From assembly GCF_029626175.1 (NCBI RefSeq), contig NZ_JARUBM010000002.1, positions 744,001-808,000 on the forward strand: DNA of 64,000 nt, in the 5' to 3' direction. The translations under genes were made by a program, and so were the position numbers. The notes under the pieces were generated by a model. It made no database searches. It saw only the letters and a list, made by a program, of their open reading frames with translations, and was not told the DNA's origin. Below are positions 25,653-33,606 of this stretch, in pieces (the first letter of the stretch is position 1; each line of letters opens with the position of its first letter). This stretch comes from Micromonospora sp. WMMD1082 (GTDB taxonomy: Bacteria > Actinomycetota > Actinomycetes > Mycobacteriales > Micromonosporaceae).

Positions 25653-27632
25653 TCAGCCGGCGGCCCGGAAGGCGCGACCGATCGCGGTCGCCTCGCTGCC
25701 GGTGCGGAAGAGGCCGGTCTGGTCCTTGTCGGTGGCGGGCAGGCCGAACCAGGCGTACCGGTGCAGCCAGGGCAGCCCGCCCAGCATTCGGGTCGCCGCG
25801 GTGAGGAACGCCGCCTGCTGCGCCTGGCTCGGGAACCGGACCCCGTTCGAGAAGTCGATCAGTGCGAACTCGGTGAGCCAGATCGGCAGCCGGTAACGGT
25901 CGTACACCGCCTGGAGATACGACCTGAGCTGGTCCACCGCGTTGGCGGTCCGGAAGTCGCCGCCGTACCAGTGCAGGGCGATGAAGTCGACCCGGTACCC
26001 GCGCTCCCGCACACCGGTCATGAAGCGGTCGAGCCACTCGCCGGGCCGGTCCCCGCCCCAGGCCACCGCCGGGCTGCCCAGCGGGAGGCCGGTCGCCTCC
26101 AACTGCGGCCACAGGTCCAGCGCCCGCTCCACAGTCATCTCCGCCTGGCCGGCGAGGTCCGGCTCGTTGAAGCCGAGCAGGTACCGCCCGTTCTGCCTGG
26201 CCTGCCGCAGGTTGCCGGCGGTGACGCTGTCCGCTCCCCAGATCATCGGGACGAACTCGGCGCCCCTCGGGGTGGTCACGCCGGGGTGCGCGACGTTCCA
26301 GGTGTAGTACCAACTCGCGCCGGAGTCGGCCAGCGCCCGGCTGACGCCGTCGAAGGTCCACACGCCGACGCCCTTCTTCTTCGAGGTGACGACCGGCGGC
26401 GGGGCAGCGGGGCGTACCGCCGTCGGGGTTGGTCTGGGTGTGGGGCTCGCCGCCGGTGACGTGGGAGCGGCCGACGGCGTCGGCGGGGGCAGGCTGGCCG
26501 GCGGGTTCGGCGCCGGCAGTGCCTCGCCCGCCGGCGCCGCCACCGGCGCGGGTGCCGAGCCGGTCCGCTGCGCCACGACGATCGCCCCGACCGCCAGTAC
26601 GGCGACCGTGACGGCCACGGCGATCGGACCCGCGACCTTGGCCGACCCGACCGGAAAGAGGCCGCTCAGCCGGGGGCGCACCGCGTGGGCACCCCCGGGC
26701 GCACCGCCGCTGCTCTGCGCGGCGGTGCGCCCGAGCGCCTCGACCGCCGTCGGGTCCGGCGGCTCGGCGTGGGGGGTGGCCGGCGCGACGTGCTGGCTGG
26801 CGGCGGCGACGGGCGGGACGGTCGACGGGGGCAGGTTGGCCAGGATCGCCTCGGCGGCACCGGGCGGCAGGGGCAGCAACGGCAGCCCGGCGAGCAGCCG
26901 GTCGATCGGGACCAGCTCACCGGTGGCGCCGGCGCAGCGGGCGCACTCCCGCACGTGACGCGCCAGGCGCTTGCGCCAGAGCGGGCCGGGCCGGCCGTCC
27001 CAACTCCGGGTCAACTCGCCCAGGCCCGGACAGGCGGAGTGCCGCAGCGCGCGGACCACGCCCCGGGACGCCTGCACCTGTTCCTTCATCCGCTGGATCC
27101 GCACCGCCGCGTGGCCCTGGGTGAGGCCGAGGGCCGCGGCGAGTTCGGCCCGGTCCAGTTCCCCGGTCTCCTCCAGCCACCAGAGGGCGAGCAACGCCTG
27201 GTCGTCCTCGTCCAGCCAGCGCGTCGCCTCGGCGACCTCCCGGCGCTGGTCGGTCAGGCCGAGCCGCAGAATCGTCATGCCGGCGAAGTCCCCGGCCGGA
27301 TCGGGCACCCCGTACGCCACGTCGAGATCGGACGTACGGTCGAGCGCGGTGCGGCGCCAGTGTTCGCGGTCGCGTACCTGGCGGACGGCGATGGCGATCA
27401 GCCAGGACCGGTACGCGGCGGGATCCCGCAACCCGGGCAGGTTCCGGACGACGCGCAGCAGGGTTTCCTGGACCACGTCGTCGACGTCGGCGTGCCCGCG
27501 CAATGCCCGGCCGACCACGTTGTACACGAGCGGTAGGGAGACCGCGAGCAGGGCATCGAGCGCCCGCGGATCGCCGGCACGGGCGGCGATCACCAGGTTG
27601 GTGTCCGCTCCACCCCGATCTGCCAGTCGCAT
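25653..27632 (-). CDS. ECF sigma factor fused to ZAS-like zinc motif, TM helix and GH128 glycosidase domain
   Basis: 659 aa from ATG 27632 (GGAGGAG upstream). Residues ~10-90 are sigma region 2 (HADVDDVVQETLLRVVRNL, YRSWLIAIAVRQVRDREHW); ~140-190 are region 4 (QALLALWWLEETGELDR, LAAALGLTQGHAAVRIQRMK). Near 224, HVRECARC gives the H-x3-C-x2-C pattern of zinc anti-sigma domains. A single membrane helix lies at ~331-353 (AGPIAVAVTVAVLAVGAIVV), followed by a Pro/Thr linker. From ~420 to the end is a GH128/Glyco_hydro_cc (asl1-like) domain with LLGFNEPDLAG (~485, acid/base Glu) and LPIWLTEFALID (~584, nucleophile Glu). A sigma factor, its likely restraint, and an external beta-glucanase-like sensor or enzyme are therefore one polypeptide. 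Confidence 0.9.
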   Translation of the reverse strand: MRLADRGGADTNLVIAARAGDPRALDALLAVSLPLVYNVVGRALRGHADVDDVVQETLLRVVRNLPGLRDPAAYRSWLIAIAVRQVRDREHWRRTALDRTSDLDVAYGVPDPAGDFAGMTILRLGLTDQRREVAEATRWLDEDDQALLALWWLEETGELDRAELAAALGLTQGHAAVRIQRMKEQVQASRGVVRALRHSACPGLGELTRSWDGRPGPLWRKRLARHVRECARCAGATGELVPIDRLLAGLPLLPLPPGAAEAILANLPPSTVPPVAAASQHVAPATPHAEPPDPTAVEALGRTAAQSSGGAPGGAHAVRPRLSGLFPVGSAKVAGPIAVAVTVAVLAVGAIVVAQRTGSAPAPVAAPAGEALPAPNPPASLPPPTPSAAPTSPAASPTPRPTPTAVRPAAPPPVVTSKKKGVGVWTFDGVSRALADSGASWYYTWNVAHPGVTTPRGAEFVPMIWGADSVTAGNLRQARQNGRYLLGFNEPDLAGQAEMTVERALDLWPQLEATGLPLGSPAVAWGGDRPGEWLDRFMTGVRERGYRVDFIALHWYGGDFRTANAVDQLRSYLQAVYDRYRLPIWLTEFALIDFSNGVRFPSQAQQAAFLTAATRMLGGLPWLHRYAWFGLPATDKDQTGLFRTGSEATAIGRAFRAAG

Positions 27633-28062
27633 ACCTGCCACTCCTCCACGTGATCGCACCACTACCGGGCGAGGCGCGGCGGAACACCCGGGCCGACGCC
27701 TCCGCACAGGAGACGCCCGGCGTCCGCCGGGATAACAGTTTCGGCAGTGTCTCACCGCTCCCGTTGGCGGTACCCCGGGCCGTGGTCGCCGCGTGACTAC
27801 CGGTACGACCGGGGCTGCGGATTGACCATGTGTGCGTACCGGCCTTCCGTCGCCAGCAGCTGACTGGCCGGAATGCGTTGAAACTATTCACCACAGTCAC
27901 GGCCCAGGTGCAGATCACCAGGGCCATGCCGGCAGCATGGCCGCCAGCGCCTGCATCGCCGGGCTCGGTCCCACCGTCTCCCATTCCCGGATCCGCGCCT
28001 TCCCACCGCGATGCGCAGCTAATCGGTCGGTCGATCAGTCGCGCAATACTAATAGACGATCA

Positions 28063-28107
28063 TTGATATCGGGTGCGATTGATGTGATACTTCTGGAAGC
28101 GCTCCCA
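28063..28107 (+). promoter_or_regulatory. LPMO promoter with CelR/CebR-like operator
   Basis: TTGATA (28063-28068) and GATACT (28086-28091) are separated by exactly 17 bases. Over the expected transcription start lies TGGAAGCGCTCCCA (28094-28107), matching 13 of 14 positions of the actinomycete cellulase-control box TGGGAGCGCTCCCA. This predicts repression by a LacI-type CelR/CebR protein and induction by cello-oligosaccharides. The regulator is not in this window. Confidence 0.7.
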
Positions 28108-28146
28108 TACCGTCCCGGGCGAGCGCTTCAGAACGGAGGATGCACC

Positions 28147-28828
28147 GTGCGTTCACACCACCCCCCTCACTCCGGCCGGCAGTCCCGGTCAGCCGTCCGT
28201 CGGCCCCTCCAGGTGCTTGCCCTGACGCTCACCATGGTGGTCAGCATGCTGCCCTGGGCCGGCGCCGCCCAGGCCCACGGCACCGTCATCAACCCAGCGT
28301 CTCGCGCCTACCAGTGCTGGCAGTCCTGGGGTAGCCGGCACATGGACCCGGCGATGCAGACGCAGGACCCGATGTGCTACCGGGCGTTCCAGGCCAACCC
28401 CGACACCCATGTGGAACTGGATGAGCGCGCTGCGCGACGGCCTGGCCGGGCAGTACCAGGCCCGTACGCCCGACGGCCAGCTGTGCAGCAACGCTCTCTC
28501 CAGGAACGACACCCTGAACCAGCCGGGAGCATGGCGGGCGACCACCGTCAGCCGCAGCTTCACGCTCCAGTTCTACGACCAGGCCAGCCACGGCGCTGAC
28601 TTCTTCCGGGTCTACCTCACCCGGCAAGGGTTCAACCCGAGCAGCCAGCGCGTCGGTTGGAACAACATCGACCTGGTCACGCAGACCGGGCGGTACGCGC
28701 CGGCGCAGAACATCTCGTTCAACGTGTCGACCTCCGGGCGCACCGGACAGCACGTCCTCTTCGTGATCTGGAAGGCCTCGCACATGGACCAGACCTACAT
28801 GTGGTGCAGCGACATCAACATCGTCTGA
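28147..28828 (+). pseudogene. AA10 lytic polysaccharide monooxygenase, interrupted by a one-base insertion
   Basis: GTG 28147 follows GGAGGA. A signal peptide (VLALTLTMVVSMLPWAGAAQA) leads to the mature N-terminal His of HGTVINPASRAYQCW, the copper-brace residue. After FQANPDT the frame is lost: reading continues in the +1 frame from base 28409 as MWNWMSALRDGLAGQYQART to the stop at 28828, keeping YDQASHGADFFRVYLTR (second copper His) and KASHMDQTYMWCSDINIV. Removing one C from the CCC at 28406-28408 restores a continuous ~226-aa LPMO. The gene is otherwise intact, so either a recent mutation or a sequencing error. The enzyme would oxidise chitin or cellulose outside the cell. Confidence 0.85.
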
Positions 28829-28855
28829 TCCGCAAGGCCGACAGCCACCGCACCA

Positions 28856-28887
28856 CTCCGGCCCAGGACCATTGTCCTGGGCCGGAG
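28856..28887 (+). terminator. Hairpin terminator after the LPMO gene
   Basis: Perfect 14-bp stem CTCCGGCCCAGGAC / GTCCTGGGCCGGAG with tetraloop CATT, starting 28 bases after the stop codon. Confidence 0.8.
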
Positions 28888-28939
28888 CACGCCGCACGTC
28901 CCGTGCGACGGCAACAAGGTCAACCCGGCCGAGTCGGCG

Positions 28940-28969
28940 TTGACCTCGACGGCAATAGAACATATGTTC
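28940..28969 (+). promoter_or_regulatory. Sigma-70-type promoter overlapped by an SOS (LexA) box
   Basis: TTGACC (28940-28945), 17-base spacer, TATGTT (28963-28968). The palindrome GAACATATGTTC (28958-28969) covers the -10 and fits the actinobacterial LexA consensus GAAC-N4-GTTC. The first base after the usual 6-7 base gap is the ATG at 28975, in frame with the dprA-like gene. This suggests DNA-damage-inducible expression of the dprA/phosphoribosyltransferase pair. Confidence 0.65.
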
Positions 28970-29070
28970 GTCTCATGCGGGACAGCCTACGCAGCCTCTG
29001 GGATGCCCAGAGACGACACTCGGCGGGATGGCTGAGGCGTGGTAGCAGGCCAGGGCCTACGATCGTGCAC

Positions 29071-29985
29071 ATGGATGCGGCGACGATCGAGCGGGCGGCC
29101 CTGGTCGCGCTACTCCGCCGTCCCGGCACGAGTTGGTCGGAGACCGCTCTGGAGATCCAGGAGAACGGCAGCGCCGCCTCGGTTCTCGACCGCGCCATCA
29201 ATCAGCCCGAGACGCTCTTCCCGGTTGCCCACTCCACAACTGAGCTGGTCGACGCCGCCGCTCACGAGATCGCCGGCTGGCAGGCCGACGGGATCGGCGT
29301 CCACACGTTCTTCGACGACACCTATCCCGCCCAGCTTCGCGGCATCCGGGAGATGCCTCCGCTGCTGTTCAGCCGTGGCGATCTGCGGGTCCACGACCGG
29401 GCGGTTGCCGTCGTGGGCAGCCGTAGCGCCAGCGAGCAGGGCCTGCGCATCGCCCGCGCGGTCGCCACCGCCCTCGCCGGACGCGGCGTCACCGTAGTCA
29501 GCGGGCTCGCCAAGGGAATCGATACCGCAGCCCACTCGGCGGCGCTGGAAGCCGGCGGCCGTACCGTCGCAGTCATCGGCACCGGCATCAACCGGTACTA
29601 TCCAGCAGCCAACCGGCGCCTTCAGGACCACATCACCGAGGTAGGGCTGGTTATCTCCCAGTTCTGGCCCGACGCTCAGCCCAGCCGGCAGAGTTTCCCC
29701 ATGCGCAACGCCGTCATGAGCGGCTATGCGGTTGCCACCGTCGTCGTCGAGGCAGGCGAGACCAGCGGCGCCCGGATCCAGGCTCGGCTCGCGCTGCAGC
29801 ACGGCCGTCCGGTGGTGCTCACCAGCCAGGTGATGCAGTGCGACTGGGCCAGGAGATTCGCCGAGAACCCAGGCGTCTACGTCGTGCACGGCACCATGGA
29901 ACTGTTGGAAGCCGTCAACGACATCCTCAGCCACCAGCCCACCGAAGCCGGCCTGGAGAACTTCCCTGAGCTCGCCTTCCGCTGA
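29071..29985 (+). CDS. DprA/Smf-like Rossmann-fold protein
   Basis: 304 aa from ATG 29071. Residues ~95-290 are a DprA fold: FDDTYPAQLRGIREMPPLLF, AVAVVGSRSASEQGLRIARA, VTVVSGLAKGIDTAAHSAAL, VIGTGINRYYPAANRRLQD and MRNAVMSGYAVATVVVEAGE. The C-terminal winged helix of housekeeping DprA is absent. A TACGAT box seven bases before ATG 29071 suggests a leaderless start; ATG 28975 is in frame, sits right at the predicted start site of the SOS promoter, and would add 32 residues. It is followed by an overlapping phosphoribosyltransferase gene. DprA/LOG-like proteins paired with PRTases have been proposed, as I recall, to act in nucleotide-based conflict systems. Confidence 0.85.
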   Translation: MDAATIERAALVALLRRPGTSWSETALEIQENGSAASVLDRAINQPETLFPVAHSTTELVDAAAHEIAGWQADGIGVHTFFDDTYPAQLRGIREMPPLLFSRGDLRVHDRAVAVVGSRSASEQGLRIARAVATALAGRGVTVVSGLAKGIDTAAHSAALEAGGRTVAVIGTGINRYYPAANRRLQDHITEVGLVISQFWPDAQPSRQSFPMRNAVMSGYAVATVVVEAGETSGARIQARLALQHGRPVVLTSQVMQCDWARRFAENPGVYVVHGTMELLEAVNDILSHQPTEAGLENFPELAFR

Positions 29986-30727
29986 CCAACGCTGGAACAC
30001 CATCCGTCGGTACGTCGAGGTACAGCGCGGCTACCTGCGCAATCCGCTGCCAGCGCATCCCTGGATCTGCCCGGCCTGCCGGGGCGTCCGCACCGAGGGT
30101 TACCCGCTCTGCCTTCGCTGCCAGTCGCATCTCAACCGGTCCGGAGGGAAGCTCGCCGATCTTGTGCTGCCCATCTCTTACTCCCCGCGTACGGGGCAGC
30201 ACCATCACAACCTCCGCAGCTACAAGGGCGCTGTTCGGTCGGAGCAGGCTCGATGGAGCCTCCTCGCCGTTCTCCTGCTCTTCCTGCACGACCATCTCAG
30301 CTGCGTTACCGCATACACCGGCGCCGCGCCGACACATGCCATCGCCGTCCCGAGCACGCGCAGCCGCCCCGGCTCGCATCCACTCGCCGATCTCGTCGGC
30401 TCCCGACTTGACCTGCCATGGATCACCAGCTCGGTCAATTCCGCATACGGACCGGAGAACCGCGATTTCCACGCCGACTGGTTCACACCCGCGCTGCCCA
30501 CGCAGCAGGCACCGATCCACGCGCTGATCCTCGACGACACCTGGACCACCGGGGCCCGCGTGCAGTCTCTCGCACATGCGCTGAAGATCGCTGGAGCGTC
30601 GACGGTAGCCGCCGTCGTTCTTGGCCGACACATCGACCCGACCTATCTGCCAGCCAAACGCCTACTTGGAGTCATCGCTGGCCCGGTCTTCGACACCACC
30701 CGCTGCGCCGTCGACGCTGACGCGTAA
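29966..30727 (+). CDS. ComF-like phosphoribosyltransferase with N-terminal zinc ribbon (start uncertain)
   Basis: The frame contains a zinc ribbon WICPACRG...YPLCLRC before ADLVLPISYSPRTGQHHHNL and the PRTase core HALILDDTWTTGARVQSLAH (PRPP-binding loop). No ATG or GTG precedes the zinc ribbon in this frame; GTG 30164 would cut it off. The best candidate is CTG 29966, with GGAG seven bases upstream, overlapping dprA by 20 bases; it gives about 253 aa. Coupled translation with dprA is likely. In competence ComF acts with DNA uptake; here no uptake genes are visible, so a nucleotide-linked or defence role is possible. Confidence 0.65.
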   Translation: MSSPSADQRWNTIRRYVEVQRGYLRNPLPAHPWICPACRGVRTEGYPLCLRCQSHLNRSGGKLADLVLPISYSPRTGQHHHNLRSYKGAVRSEQARWSLLAVLLLFLHDHLSCVTAYTGAAPTHAIAVPSTRSRPGSHPLADLVGSRLDLPWITSSVNSAYGPENRDFHADWFTPALPTQQAPIHALILDDTWTTGARVQSLAHALKIAGASTVAAVVLGRHIDPTYLPAKRLLGVIAGPVFDTTRCAVDADA

Positions 30728-30758
30728 GGGCGACTATCCGCGGTTACGATAGCGATAA

Positions 30759-31082
30759 ACTTCGATCCGGCTCGTCGACAACCTGCATGTCGTGCACGAT
30801 CACCACCGGATTGGCATCGGCACCACCCTGCTGGCCCACGCCGCCCGAGCCGTCGTGGCAGACGCGACTGCCAGCGGGATGCACCTGTGGGTCCTGGAGC
30901 AGAACTCAGCGGCGCAGCACTTCTATCGCGCCTGCGGAGCCCGCCATGTCGAGACGGCGACGGTGCCACCGCCCGGTGGGGATCCGGCCCGACTCAACGG
31001 CGCTCCCCGCTGTTTCCGCATGGCCTGGCCGGACGCCACAGAACCAGGCGAACTCGACGCCCGCCGCCGGCCCAGGCCGTAG
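30759..31082 (+). pseudogene. 5'-truncated GNAT acetyltransferase remnant
   Basis: The frame opens after a TAA at 30756 and reads SIRLVDNLHVVHDHHRIGIG, TTLLAHAARAV, HLWVLEQNSAAQHFYRACGA: the acetyl-CoA motif A and the following C-terminal half of a GNAT protein. The N-terminal ~60-70 residues expected before VDNLHV are missing, and there is no ribosome binding site. It looks like a gene cut off when neighbouring DNA was exchanged; it directly abuts the metal-resistance operon. A short functional protein starting at GTG 30792 cannot be excluded. Confidence 0.6.
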
Positions 31083-31126
31083 CCGGTCGCAGCGGTTCGG
31101 CGGTGCCCGGCAACCGGGTGTGATAG

Positions 31127-31160
31127 GTCAGCATGCAGTGTATGGTCACTGCATGCTGAC
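31127..31160 (+). promoter_or_regulatory. Perfect palindromic operator of the cmtR-like operon
   Basis: GTCAGCATGCAGTG (31127-31140) and CACTGCATGCTGAC (31147-31160) are exact 14-bp inverted repeats. The 6-base centre TATGGT is the probable -10 box, and the regulator's ATG (31153) lies inside the right arm. Repressor binding would cover both the promoter core and the start of a leaderless gene. Confidence 0.8.
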
Positions 31161-31542
31161 CATAGCGTCCCGGGTGGATGTGATGAACCGGTTGGGTCGG
31201 GCGATGGCTGATGCGACGCGGTCGCGGATTCTGTTGTCGTTGCTCGCCGAGCCGGGCTATCCGGCGCAGCTGGCGCGGGACCTGGGGCTGTCGCGGACGA
31301 ACGTGTCGAATCATCTGGCGTGTCTGCGGGGCTGCGGCATCGTGGTCGCCGTGCCGGAGGGCCGCAAGACCCGGTACGAGATCTCTGATCCGCATCTGAC
31401 GCGGGCGTTGGAGTCGCTGGTCGACGTGGTCCTGGCCGTGGATGACGGGGTGCCGTGCACCGACGAGGACTGCGATGTGCCGACGTGCTGCCGCCCCGGC
31501 GCGCACCCCGCTGCCGAGGCCGAGATGGCGGGAGTGCGGTGA
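31153..31542 (+). CDS. CmtR-like ArsR/SmtB cadmium/lead-sensing repressor
   Basis: 129 aa. The winged helix reads RILLSLLAEPGYPAQLARDL, GLSRTNVSNHLACLRGCGIV. Cys57 and Cys61 in the recognition-helix region and Cys102 in the C-terminal tail (DDGVPCTDEDCD) fall at the same residue numbers as the Cd(II)/Pb(II) ligands of Mycobacterium tuberculosis CmtR, which supports the call strongly. Further cysteines (CDVPTCC) extend the tail. The gene overlaps the P-type ATPase gene by GTGA and is autoregulated through the palindrome at 31127-31160. Confidence 0.92.
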   Translation: MLTIASRVDVMNRLGRAMADATRSRILLSLLAEPGYPAQLARDLGLSRTNVSNHLACLRGCGIVVAVPEGRKTRYEISDPHLTRALESLVDVVLAVDDGVPCTDEDCDVPTCCRPGAHPAAEAEMAGVR

Positions 31543-33557
31543 GCCGGGAGTGCTGCGGCCCCGACCAGCCGGTGGATGCGCGCTCCGGCGCCGGCCCGGT
31601 GCCGGGCGAGGAGCACCCGCCCGGCGAGCATGAGGAGCTGGCGCCGTGGTGGCGCGACCGCGCGCTGGCGTTGCCGCTGGTCTCGGGCTTGTTGTGGGTG
31701 ACGGGGCTGCTCCTGGGATGGCTCGGTCTGGAACTGTCCGCCCTGATCGCGCACATCATGGGCCTCGCCGCGGGTGCGTGGACGTTCGCACCCGGCGCGA
31801 TCCGACGGCTTGTCGCTGGGCAGGGCCGTGGACGGCTGGGCGTCGGGCTGTTGATGGTGATCGCCGCGATCGGCGCGGTGCTGCTGGGGCATGTGGGCGA
31901 GGCGGCCGCTCTGGCGTTCTTGTTCTCCATCGCCGAGACCCTGGAAGACCGGGCGATGGACCGCGCCAAGCAGGGCCTGCGGGCGCTACTGTCGCTGATC
32001 CCCGCGACCGCCCGGGTTTCCCGCCTCGACGGTGAGCAGGTCGTCCCGGCGGCGGAGGTCCGCGAGATGGACATCCTCGTGGTGGGGGCCGGCGAGCGGA
32101 TCGCCACCGACGCAGTGGTCGTGACAGGCCGGTCGTGGCTGGACACCTCCCCCATCACCGGTGAGTCGACCCCCGTCGAGGTCGGATCTGGCGATCACGT
32201 GCTGGCCGGATCGGTCAACGGTTCAGGCACCCTCACGGTCGAGGCGACCGCGGATGGGCGGGACAACTCGCTCACCCAGATCGTCCGGCTGGTCGAACAG
32301 GCCCACGCGGCCAAGGGCGAACGCGCCCGGCTGGCCGACCGGATCGCCCGCCCGCTGGTGCCCCTGGTGCTCATCGCCGCCGCCATCGTCGCGGCCTTCG
32401 GGTTCGTCATCGGCGACCCGAACACCTGGATCGAACGCGCCCTGGTCGTGTTGGTGGCCGCCTCCCCGTGCGCGTTGGCGATCGCAGTGCCGGTCACGGT
32501 GATCTCCGCGATCGGCTCGGCCAGCAGGCTCGGCGTGGTCATCAAGTCCGGCGTCGCGTTCGAACAGCTCGGCACGATCAGCACCGTCGCCTTCGACAAG
32601 ACCGGCACGCTGACCCGCAACCAGCCCCGGGTCGTCGCCGTGCACACCACCGCAGGCCGCTCCCGCGACGACGTGCTCGGCATGGCCGCGGCTCTGGAGG
32701 CAGCCAGCAGTCACCCGCTGGCCGAGGCCATCACCGCCGCCGCACCGGCCCGGTCGACGGCGACCGAGGTGCAGGAGCATCCCGGCCACGGACTCACCGG
32801 CACCGTCGCCGGCCAGGCGGTCCGGGTTGGCAGCCCCCGCTGGGTCGACCCCGGCCCGCTCGCCGAGCAGGCCCGGTCACTGGCCGCAGCAGGAATGAGC
32901 GTCGTCGTGGTCGAGGCCGATGGACGGCCCGCCGGCGTTATCGGGGCCCGCGACGAACTGCGACCCGAGGCCGCGGAAACCATCGCAAGCCTGCACGGGT
33001 ACGGCGTGACCACCGTGATGCTCACCGGCGACAACACGCTGACCGCGAAGGCCATCGCCGAACAGGCGGGCATCGTCCAGGTCCATGCCGAACAGCTCCC
33101 CGCCGACAAAGCCGCCCACATCCAACGGCTCACCGACGCGGCACCGACGGCGATGATCGGTGACGGCATCAACGACGCGCCCGCGCTGGCCTCCGCGACC
33201 GTCGGAATCGCGATGGGAGTCACCGGCAGCGCGGCGGCCATCGAGTCCGCCGACGTGGCCTTCACCGGCACCGACCTACGCCTCATCCCCGCCGCCCTGG
33301 CCCACGCACGCCGCGGCAGGCGGATCATGACCGGCAACATCGCCCTGGCCCTGGCCATCATCATCGTGCTGTTCCCACTGGCCCTGCTCGGCGTACTCGG
33401 ACTCGCCGCGGTCGTCCTCGTCCACGAGATCGCCGAGGTCGTCGTCATCGCCAACGGGCTACGCGCCGCCCGTCCCCGGCACCGCGCCCTCCCGGCGCCT
33501 CTGCCGGACCGCCCCACCACACCCGCGACCGGTCCGGCAGAGGCGGTACGCCAATGA
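31539..33557 (+). CDS. P1B-type heavy-metal exporting ATPase (CtpG/CadA-like, SPC motif)
   Basis: 672 aa. Signature blocks: SPITGEST (actuator, ~206), LVAASPCALAIAVPVT (membrane metal site, ~309), FDKTGTLTRN (phosphorylated Asp, ~352), SSHPLAEAI (HP motif), MIGDGINDAPALAS (~538) and LVHEIAEVVVIANGLR (last helix). The membrane motif is Ser-Pro-Cys rather than Cys-Pro-Cys, as in the P1B-4 group, while the HE motif resembles Cd/Zn pumps. There is no N-terminal metal-binding domain beyond a CC near the start. With the CmtR-like repressor, Cd/Pb export is most likely; Co is possible. Confidence 0.92.
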   Translation: MSRECCGPDQPVDARSGAGPVPGEEHPPGEHEELAPWWRDRALALPLVSGLLWVTGLLLGWLGLELSALIAHIMGLAAGAWTFAPGAIRRLVAGQGRGRLGVGLLMVIAAIGAVLLGHVGEAAALAFLFSIAETLEDRAMDRAKQGLRALLSLIPATARVSRLDGEQVVPAAEVREMDILVVGAGERIATDAVVVTGRSWLDTSPITGESTPVEVGSGDHVLAGSVNGSGTLTVEATADGRDNSLTQIVRLVEQAHAAKGERARLADRIARPLVPLVLIAAAIVAAFGFVIGDPNTWIERALVVLVAASPCALAIAVPVTVISAIGSASRLGVVIKSGVAFEQLGTISTVAFDKTGTLTRNQPRVVAVHTTAGRSRDDVLGMAAALEAASSHPLAEAITAAAPARSTATEVQEHPGHGLTGTVAGQAVRVGSPRWVDPGPLAEQARSLAAAGMSVVVVEADGRPAGVIGARDELRPEAAETIASLHGYGVTTVMLTGDNTLTAKAIAEQAGIVQVHAEQLPADKAAHIQRLTDAAPTAMIGDGINDAPALASATVGIAMGVTGSAAAIESADVAFTGTDLRLIPAALAHARRGRRIMTGNIALALAIIIVLFPLALLGVLGLAAVVLVHEIAEVVVIANGLRAARPRHRALPAPLPDRPTTPATGPAEAVRQ

Positions 33558-33606
33558 GCCGGTGGTCACGCTGCCGGTGACACCGGCCACGTGTCGACCG
33601 CCGTAC

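Noticed and set aside
27832..28146. Open extension upstream of the LPMO start
   Set aside because: It runs through the promoter and operator and has no coding character; GTG 28147 has a proper ribosome binding site and signal peptide.
28940..30727. Housekeeping dprA / competence locus
   Set aside because: No topA, rnhB, comEC or xerC neighbours and no winged-helix end on the DprA-like protein.
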